Notes under the pieces: model-generated
Database searches by the model: none
What the model was told of the DNA's origin: nothing
The model's input: the letters and a program-made list of their open reading frames with translations, nothing else
Program-made: the position numbers and the translations under genes
DNA from: CAZNLL01 sp964573885
GTDB lineage: Bacteria > Desulfobacterota > DSM-4660 > Desulfatiglandales > Desulfatiglandaceae
Direction of reading: 5' to 3'
Assembly (NCBI GenBank): GCA_964573885.1
Contig: CAZNLL010000078.1
Span: 1-18,267 of the forward strand
Length of the DNA: 18,267 nucleotides
Shown: positions 1 through 6,886 of the stretch, piece by piece
Layout: the number at the start of each line of letters is the position of its first letter
Numbering within the stretch: the first letter of the stretch is position 1

Positions 1-121
1 TCAACAACAATTATTCCCGTTCCCGGGGCTTTAAAACCTACGCTCCACTGGGTGTTTTTTCTGGTGTATATTATGGCGGTTTTACCTGTCAATAAGGGGT
101 GGTACAGGCCCAAGTTTTCCC

Positions 122-150
122 TTGACACATGAGCTGGCATTTATGATATG
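122..150 (+). promoter_or_regulatory. Weak candidate promoter upstream of hdrA
   Basis: A perfect -35 hexamer TTGACA lies at 122-127. The -10 match is poor: TATGAT (142-147) gives a 14-nt spacer and GATATG (145-150) gives 17 nt. It sits about 90-115 nt before the hdrA start and is the best sigma70-like candidate before the Hdr/formate dehydrogenase cluster. I found no convincing sigma54 (GG-N10-GC) site here. Bases 1-121 contain no gene I can support. Confidence 0.3.
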
Positions 151-194
151 TCATGCATGCGGCAAACCAATCCCCCAAGGGGACAAGCTTAATC

Positions 195-212
195 TTGCCA
201 TAAATATGGCAA
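195..212. promoter_or_regulatory. Perfect 18-bp palindrome, candidate operator before hdrA
   Basis: TTGCCATA (195-202) and TATGGCAA (205-212) are exact inverted repeats separated by AA. The palindrome lies between the candidate promoter at 122-150 and the hdrA start at 237, a suitable place for a repressor or roadblock operator. I do not recognise the motif as a known Rex, FNR or HcpR site. The half-site TATGGC also occurs in relaxed form near position 68-76, as ATTATGGCG. Confidence 0.4.
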
Positions 213-236
213 TAAACACGCAATCGGGTGACAAGG

Positions 237-3200
237 ATGAAAAACAAAGACATTGGCCGAAACAAAAGGAATTCTGGGTCTGGAAATACCAAACCAGCCG
301 GTACGGTCATGGTCGTGGGCGGCGGCATAGCGGGCATGCAGGCGGCGCTCGATTTGGCAAATTCCGGCTATTACGTCTATATGATAGAAAAATCGGCCGG
401 AATCGGCGGGGTCATGGCCCAGCTCGACAAGACCTTCCCCACCAATGATTGTTCCATGTGAATCCTCGCCCCGAAACTGGTCGAGGTCGGCCGGCACATC
501 AACATAGAGCTCCTGACCCTGACGGAAGTCAAGGACATATCAGGTCAAGAAGGGAACTTCACGGTTAACGTCCTCCAGCATCCCCGTTTCGTGGATATGG
601 ACAAATGTATCGCCTGTGGAACCTGTGCGGAGAAGTGCCCGAAAAAGGTTGATGACGAGTACAATGAAGGCCTGATGAAGCGTAAGGCCATTTATGTCCC
701 TTATGCACAAGCCGTACCCCTCAAGTACGCTATTGATCAGGACAACTGCATTTACTTCAAAAAGGGAAAATGCAGGGCCTGTGAGAAATTCTGCCCTGCC
801 CAGGCCATACGATTTGATGAACAGGAAAAGGAGATAACCCTTACGGCGGGGTCCATTATCCTGGCACCGGGATTTCGTTCATTTGACCCCAGGGCCTATG
901 ATTCATATGGTTATGCCCACCTGCCCAATGTGGTTACTTCTCTCGAGTTTGAGAGGATCCTGTCTGCTACAGGACCCTTTATGGGCCATCTACAGAGACC
1001 TTCCGAAGGCAAGGAGCCTGAAAGGGTCGCCTGGTTCCAATGTGTCGGTTCCAGAGAGGTGAATCGGTGTGATAATAGTTACTGCTCGGCGGTTTGCTGT
1101 ATGTACGCCATCAAGCAGACCGTCATTGCAAGAGAACACAGCAAGGTGCCTCTGGATTGTTCCGTGTTTTTCATGGACATGAGGACCCATGGCAAGAATT
1201 TCGACCGCTATTACGAAAATGCCAAAGCCGACGGCGTAAGATTCGTGCGGAGCCGTGTCCATACGGTGGATCCCGTTCCCGGATCGGATGACCTGAAGGT
1301 GCGCTATACTGAAGATGACGGGGTTTTGAAGGAAGACACCTTTGACATGGTGGTCCTTTCAACAGGCCTGGAGACGGCCCCTGAGGTTATCGACCTTTCA
1401 GCCAGACTCGGTATTGCCCTGGACCAGTATCACTTTACGGCTACGGATACCTTTCATCCGGTGGCCACCTCCGTACCCGGCATATATGCCTGTGGAGCCT
1501 TTACGGCACCCAAGGATATCCCCCTTTCCGTCATGGAGGCAAGCGCGGCGGCCTGTGCGGCGACCGAACAACTCGCCGCGGCAAGAAACACCCAAACCAA
1601 AGAAGTGGTAACCCCGCCGGAAAAGGATGTGACCGAGGAAGCACCCAAGATAGGGGTCTTTGTGTGCAATTGCGGCATTAACATCGGAGGCGTGGTTAAC
1701 GTGCCCGAGGTGGCAGAGTATGCCAGGTCTCTCCCCCAGGTGGTATACGTGGAGGAAAATCTCTTCACCTGTTCTCAGGATACCCAAGACAAAATGACGG
1801 AGGTCATCAAAGAGCAAGGGTTGAACCGCGTAGTGGTTGCGGCGTGTACCCCCATCACCCACGAAGCCCTGTTCCAGGAGACCCTCATCAACGCAGGTCT
1901 CAACAAGTATCTTTTTGAGATGGCCAATATCCGTAATCAGGACTCATGGGTCCACTCCGATAATCCCGAGGCGGCCACCGAAAAGGCAAAAGACCTGGTG
2001 CGCATGGCCGTGGCCAAGGCCGGTCTCATAAGCCCCCTGAGGGAAAGCGAACTTCCCGTCAACCACGCGGCATTGGTCGTGGGGGCGGGAATAGCGGGGA
2101 TGACAGCCGCCAGAAGCCTTGCGCGGCATGGTTATCCCGTACACCTTGTGGAGCGTTCCAATGCACTGGGGGGAAACGGCCTGATGCTCTTTAAGACCCA
2201 CCAGGGTGAGGAAATCGCAGCCTTTGTAAATGATCTTGCAAGGGATGTAGAGGCTGAGGAACTGGTCACCGTCCATCCGGGGACGACTATTTCCGGGGTG
2301 GAAGGCTTTGTGGGCAATTTTAGGACCGAGTTGGACAATGGGACCTCACGGGAGACCATAGAACACGGTGTGGCTATCCTGGCCACCGGGGCCAGGGAAC
2401 TCAAGCCCAAGGAATACCTTTATGGTGAACATCCGGCGGTAGTGACCCATCTTGAAATGGATGAGGCCTTAGGCCAAGGAGATCCCCGCGTGGAAGGGGC
2501 CGAAAAGGTGGTCTTTATCCAGTGTGTGGGCTCCAGGGACGAGGAGCGCCCCTATTGTTCAAAGGTCTGCTGCACCCATTCTGTAGAGAGCGCCCTTGAG
2601 TTGAAGAGGAGGAAACCCGAGACCCAGGTCTATATTCTATACAGGGATATGAGGACTTACGGCCAGCGGGAAGACCTTTACAAAGAAGCCAGAAAGAAAG
2701 GGGTCATTTTCGCCCGTTATTCTCTCGTGGAAAAACCCCGGGTCACGGCGGACGGAGATCAGGTGGCGGTGGAGTTCAGGGATCCGATCCTGGATCGCAA
2801 GGTGGCGGTGAAGGCGGACATCCTTTGCCTTGCCACCGCGATTGAACCCCACAATGATCAGACACTGGCCCAACTCTTCAAGGTCCCCGTGGATCAAGAT
2901 GGTTGGTTTTTGGAGGCCCACCAGAAACTGAGACCGGTCGATTTCGCCAGCGACGGGGTTTTCCTCTGTGGCATGGCTCACTACCCAAAACCGATTGATG
3001 AAAGTATCGCCCAGGCTCAGGCGGCGGCGTCCCGGGCAATGACGGTCTTGGCTATGGAAGACATCAAAGTGGGGGGTGTGGTCTCCTACATCAGGCCAGA
3101 ACTCTGTTCTGCTTGTCTGGGGTGTATCGGTGTTTGTCCTTACGGGGCCATAAGCCTTGACTATGAAAAAAATGTGGCCGTGGTAAACCAGGCGTTGTGC

Positions 3201-3308
3201 AAGGGCTGCGGCGCCTGTTCGGCTGCCTGTCCTTCCGAGGCCCCGGTTCTTATGGGGTTTAATAACGAACAACTTTACGCGCAGATTGAGAGTGCCTTGG
3301 CTCTGTAA
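237..3308 (+). CDS. hdrA: Double-module selenocysteine-containing HdrA (flavin-based electron bifurcation subunit)
   Basis: This is a HdrA-family FAD/iron-sulfur protein of about 1023 residues, read through an in-frame TGA at 459-461 as selenocysteine 75. Module 1 has the FAD motif GGGIAGMQAAL (about 28-38), the loop TNDCSM-Sec where HdrA normally has Cys, ferredoxin cysteines C124/127/130/134 and C171/179/182/186, and a QCVGSR segment with the following cysteine cluster. Module 2 (from about residue 469) has a CNCG N-terminal motif, a second FAD motif GAGIAGM (about 617) and a second QCVGSR. Two [4Fe-4S] motifs end the protein (about 957-1000). I chose the ATG at 237 because GGTGA lies 5 nt upstream; the GTG at 228 is an alternative. 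In the family, HdrA bifurcates electrons at FAD in a cytoplasmic complex. It probably heads an operon with mvhD 21 nt downstream. HdrB and HdrC are not in the window. Confidence 0.9.
459..490 (+). promoter_or_regulatory. Sec codon and putative SECIS of hdrA
   Basis: The TGA at 459-461 falls exactly on the family's conserved Cys in the DCSxC loop. Downstream, CCGA (471-474) can pair with TCGG (487-490), and CT (477-478) with AG (484-485). The apical loop GGTCG (479-483) begins 18 nt after the TGA, close to the spacing of the two fdhA elements. An alternative fold pairs CCTCG (464-468) with CGAGG (482-486). This stem is the weakest of the four. Confidence 0.6.
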
Positions 3309-3329
3309 TGTGCCGAAGGAGAAAGAAAG

Positions 3330-3776
3330 GTGAAAGAGGACGGTTTTGAACCCAAAATAGTGGCGTTTATCTGTAATTGGTGTGCCTATGGTGCGGCCGA
3401 TTTGGCGGGGGTGAGCCGGCTGAAGTATCCCTCCAACATCCGGCCCATCCGCGTGATGTGTTCTGCGACCGTCTCGCCACACCATGTCCTGAGGGCTCTC
3501 CAGAGCGGCGCTGACGGGGTGTTGGTAGGCGGGTGACACATCGGGGACTGCCATTACCTGTATGGTAATTACATGACTATAAAAAGGATGCGTTTTTTGC
3601 AGGACCTCCTCAATTTCATGGGCCTTGAAGGACGCCTGCATTTGGATTGGATTTCCTCGGCTGAGGCCCAGAAATTCGTCCAGGTGGTGACGGACTTCAC
3701 GGTAAAAATCAAGAACCTGGGTCCAAACCCGTTGTCTGCCAACGCTGAAAAGGCCCGTTTCGCTGAGGGAGGTTAA
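3330..3776 (+). CDS. mvhD: Selenocysteine-containing MvhD-type [2Fe-2S] electron-transfer subunit
   Basis: This MvhD/VhuD-family protein of 148 residues is read through a TGA at 3534-3536 as Sec69. Family cysteines are visible as C15 and C18 (FICNWCAY), C44 (VMCSA), Sec69 and C74 (GG-Sec-HIGDCHY). The usual motif there is GCHxGDCHY, so Sec replaces its first Cys. MvhD normally carries a [2Fe-2S] cluster and passes electrons from a hydrogenase or formate dehydrogenase to the HdrA flavin. The GTG start is supported by AAGGAG at 3316-3321, 8 nt upstream. It follows hdrA by 21 nt and the next gene starts one base after its stop, so it is clearly co-transcribed. Without Sec insertion it would break into two meaningless fragments. 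Confidence 0.9.
3534..3569 (+). promoter_or_regulatory. Sec codon and SECIS hairpin of mvhD
   Basis: The TGA at 3534-3536 replaces the first Cys of the GCHxGDCHY motif. ATTACC (3553-3558) pairs perfectly with GGTAAT (3564-3569), giving a 6-bp stem with the loop TGTAT. The loop G at 3560 is 24 nt after the TGA, within the usual bacterial SECIS window. The loop differs from the GGTCT loop of the fdhA elements. Confidence 0.7.
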
Positions 3777-3777
3777 C

Positions 3778-4575
3778 ATGAAAGAGCGGGTGAAAGAATG
3801 GCTCCAAGAAGGGAAGGTGGATTTCTTCCTGGGATACAAGATGGTTGAGGGGCACCCGCTGCCCTATGTGTTCAGTAAGGAGAACATGGAGGACCTGGGA
3901 GAATTTGTGGAAGGCCCGGCCCGCTATCCTTTGGAGAAGATGGCTGCAAGGATCGCCGCCTGCCGGCCCGAGGCCAGGGTGGGTCTCCTGGTAAGGGATT
4001 GCAACCAGCGGGCACTGAATGTCCTCTATACCTGGAACCAACTGGACCCGGAAAAAGTGGAGACCATCAGTCTCAATTGCTGCCCCTCGGGGCTTAAGCC
4101 CCATGCGGATTGCTCGTATTTGGAGCCGGAAAAGGTTGGGCCAAAAAAGAAGAAGTGGGGCATAGACAATAATATGTCCACCGATGAGGCGGAGGATCTT
4201 AGCCAGGAAGAACGCTTTCAAAGGTGGATGTATGAATTCGAGAAATGTATCAAGTGTTACGGATGCAGGGATATCTGTCCGGTCTGTTTTTGCGAAGAGT
4301 GTAGTCTTGAACATCCGAACCTCATCCGGACAGGCACCTTGCCCCCTGAAATTCCGATCTTTCATCTGGTGAGAGCGGTTCACATGGCCGGGCGGTGCAT
4401 CGATTGCGGCCTCTGTGAAGACGCGTGCCCGGTGGACATCCCCCTGAGACTTCTCTACAGGAAAGTAAACGAGATCGTAGCAGATCTCTTTGATTATAAG
4501 ACGGGTATGGGCCCTGACCAGTCTCCCTTCAGTATGCTCGGCGAACAGGTTTTGCTGGAGCCCAAACCCATTTGA
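3778..4575 (+). CDS. FdhB-like iron-sulfur electron-transfer subunit
   Basis: This 265-residue cytoplasmic protein resembles the beta subunit of F420-type formate dehydrogenase and related Hdr-associated iron-sulfur proteins. Residues 1-120 form a flavodehydrogenase-like region with scattered cysteines (C75, C101, C102, C112). The C-terminal half carries two ferredoxin motifs. The first is C157/C160/C163/C167, followed by extra cysteines C170, C172 and C175. The second is C207/C210/C213/C217. It has no signal peptide or membrane segment. The start ATG has a strong GGGAGG-type site 5-6 nt upstream. Its position between mvhD and fdhA suggests it wires FdhA to the MvhD-HdrA arm. A role with F420 is not implied. 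The family assignment is good, the exact partner is inferred. Confidence 0.75.
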   Translation: MKERVKEWLQEGKVDFFLGYKMVEGHPLPYVFSKENMEDLGEFVEGPARYPLEKMAARIAACRPEARVGLLVRDCNQRALNVLYTWNQLDPEKVETISLNCCPSGLKPHADCSYLEPEKVGPKKKKWGIDNNMSTDEAEDLSQEERFQRWMYEFEKCIKCYGCRDICPVCFCEECSLEHPNLIRTGTLPPEIPIFHLVRAVHMAGRCIDCGLCEDACPVDIPLRLLYRKVNEIVADLFDYKTGMGPDQSPFSMLGEQVLLEPKPI

Positions 4576-4650
4576 GGTAACCGGTCTTCCATCGGATGAG
4601 AAGGGGTCAATGATGAAAAATGGCGATTGCTTTTGTCGAGGAGTGATATG

Positions 4651-6687
4651 ATGGATAATGGATTCATCCCCTCAACATGTTCTTACTGCGGCGTCGGTTG
4701 TGGCGTTTTATTTCAGGTCATGGACGGGGAGGTCGTGAGGACATGGCCCATGAAAACCCATCCTGTAAGCGAGGGGAAGCTCTGTATCAAGGGCTGGAAC
4801 TTGCACGAACACGTGATCGGCGACGGACGGCTCAAGGCCCCTTTGCTGAAACATGAGGGCAAACTCACAGAGACTTCTTGGGACGATGCCATTGGTATGA
4901 GCGCGGAGAGGCTCAAGGCCGTGGCAAAAGAGCATGGCCCGGACAGCGTGGGAGTGTTATGTTCCGCCAAGATCACCAACGAAGAGAATTACCTCGCCCA
5001 GAAATTCGCCAGGGCCGTGCTGGGCACCAATAACATAGATCATTGCGCCAGACTCTGACATTCCTCAACGGTGGCAGGTCTTGCCGCCGCGTTTGGAAGT
5101 GGTGCCATGACCAATTCCATTGCCGAGGTGGAGGAGGCAGGGTGTGTGCTCCTTATTGGCTCAAATACCACCGAATGCCATCCCTTGATCGCCCGCCGGA
5201 TTCTTCGGGCCAAGGAAAAAGGTGCCAAGCTTATCGTGGTGGACCCAAGGCGCATGCAAATCTCCAGATTTGCGGATCTCGTGATCAACCTCCGACCCGG
5301 TACGGATGTGGCCCTTTTAAACGGCATCATGCATATTATTCTTAAAAAGGGATGGAGTGCGGAGACTTATATCCAAGAACGGACAGAGGGATTTGGTGAA
5401 CTAAAAAAGGTCATAGAGGCATATACCCCTGAAAAGGTGGCATCCATTACCGGAGTGGCTGCCCATGACTTGGAGCAAATGGCCGAGCTTTACGCCACCA
5501 ATCCCCCGGGAGCGCTCCTTTACTGTATGGGTATTACCCAGCACACCACGGGCGTGGATAACGTCAAGTCCTGTTGTAACCTGGCCATGCTCTGCGGTTA
5601 CGTGGGCATACCGAGCGGGGGGGTAAATCCCCTGCGGGGGCAGAACAACGTGCAGGGGGCCTGTGACATGGGGGGCCTCCCCAACGTTTTCCCCGCTTAC
5701 CAGCCTGTGACGGATTCTAAGGCGAATGAAAAATTTTCAGAGGCCTGGGACAGGGCGTTGCCTGATAAAGCGGGCCTCACCCTTACCGACATGATCTCGG
5801 GCATCCTGGAGGGCAAGGTGAAGGCCCTTTATGTGATGGGGGAGAACCCCATACTCAGCGACCCGGATCTAAGCCATGTGAGAGAGGCCTTGTCAAAGCT
5901 GGACCTCTTGATCGTACAAGACATCTATCTCACAGAAAGCGCCCAGGTGGCGGATGTGGTGTTTGCTGCTGCCGCCGTCGCTGAAAAAGAAGGCACCTTC
6001 ACGAACTCTGAACGACGGGTACAACGGGTTAGAAAGGCTGTGGAGCCGCCGGGAGGGGCACTTACGGATTGGGAAATCATCTGCAGGTTGTCCTCGGCCA
6101 TGGGCTATCCCATGGACTACGAGAGGGCTGAAGATATTTTTGAAGAGATGAGGGCTCTTACCCCCTCCTATGCGGGCATGACCTATGAGCGACTGGGACT
6201 CGATGGGCTCATGTGGCCCTGCCCGAGTGAGGATCATCCGGGAACCCCCTATCTACATAAAGGCGCCTTCAGCAGGGGCAAGGGCATGTTTCACGCCGTC
6301 CCCTATCTGGACCCGGCAGAACTGCCGGATCAGAGCTATCCTTATTTCTTGAGTACGGGAAGGCATTTTGCCCATTTCCATACGGGAACCATGACAAGGA
6401 TTTCACCGCACCTTGATCGGGAGCAGAAGGAGGCTTACGTAGAACTCAATCCCGGGGATGCCCAGGGTCTGAGTATAAAGGATGGGGATAGGGTGAAGCT
6501 TACCACTCGGAGGGGAGAGATAGAGGCCAAGGCAAGGCTGAGCTTGCACGTGAGGCCGGGCAATGTGTTCATGCCTTTTCATTTTGCGGAGTCTCCCGCC
6601 AACCTGTTGACCAACTCCGCATTTGACCCCATCGCCAAGATTCCGGAATATAAGGTGTGTGCCGTAAATGTCCAGAAGGCCGCCTGA
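4651..6687 (+). CDS. fdhA: Selenocysteine formate dehydrogenase catalytic subunit, Hdr-linked (FdhA1)
   Basis: This molybdopterin oxidoreductase of about 678 residues interconverts formate and CO2. An N-terminal [4Fe-4S] motif (C10, C13, C17, C45) is followed by the conserved Lys at 47. The TGA at 5056-5058 encodes Sec136 in CARL-Sec-HSSTVAG, with the catalytic His137 next to it, as in Sec-type formate dehydrogenases. The GVNPLRGQNNVQGACDMG and GEN motifs follow, and a molydopterin-dinucleotide-binding domain ends the chain. Length matches the compact archaeal-type FdhA without NuoG-like extensions. The start ATG at 4651 lies 7 nt after GAGGAG; ATG 4648 is possible. There is no Tat signal, so it is probably cytoplasmic. 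It is the last gene of the hdrA-mvhD-fdhB-like group and likely feeds formate electrons to that complex. Confidence 0.93.
5056..5089 (+). promoter_or_regulatory. Sec codon and SECIS hairpin of fdhA1
   Basis: The TGA at 5056-5058 is followed by a perfect 8-bp stem: CGGTGGCA (5069-5076) pairs with TGCCGCCG (5082-5089), including one T-G wobble. The loop is GGTCT (5077-5081), starting 19 nt after the TGA. As known from E. coli fdhF, a GGUCU apical loop is the SelB-binding feature, so this is a textbook bacterial SECIS. Confidence 0.88.
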
Positions 6688-6705
6688 ACATGGGACGATT
6701 GCTTC

Positions 6706-6736
6706 GACCCTCTCAGGGTGTTGCCCTGAGAGGGTC
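6706..6736 (+). terminator. Strong hairpin between the two formate dehydrogenase modules, candidate terminator
   Basis: GACCCTCTCAGGG (6706-6718) pairs perfectly over 13 bp with CCCTGAGAGGGTC (6724-6736) around the loop TGTTG. It lies 19 nt after the fdhA1 stop. No clean T-run follows (only TTTT at about 6746), so it may be a terminator, an attenuator or an mRNA-stabilising 3' structure. The rest of the gap to 6886 shows no gene and no promoter I can defend. Confidence 0.55.
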
Positions 6737-6886
6737 TTGAAGACCTTTTCCACCGGCCCTTTTCCCGCCAGAATCTTTTGCGCTTCCACTCAGTTCCGAT
6801 TCTCCTGCCCCTTAGGCCTTTGATACCAGGAGTGAGAGTCCGATGGCAATGACAGTCAACGGAGGTGGTACCGTAACGAGGTTATC

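Noticed and set aside
122..448. 108-residue plus-strand ORF upstream of and overlapping hdrA
   Set aside because: It overlaps the hdrA FAD domain in another frame, and its sequence is Arg/His-rich without motif. The early CHACGKPI-like stretch is too short to support a gene.
2637..3839. 400-residue minus-strand ORF
   Set aside because: It lies antisense to the 3' part of hdrA and to mvhD, has low-complexity His/Arg/Gly-rich content with no family motif, and the plus-strand genes are well supported.
459..5058. Reading the in-frame TGAs as nonsense mutations, frameshifts or sequencing errors giving pseudogenes
   Set aside because: All four TGAs fall precisely at family Cys/Sec positions, both halves stay in the same frame with intact motifs, and hairpins follow each. 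Four independent errors at such sites are implausible.
6685..6687. TGA at the end of fdhA1 as a fifth Sec codon
   Set aside because: It comes at the normal C-terminus of the family after the conserved CAVNV segment, and no homologous sequence continues after it.
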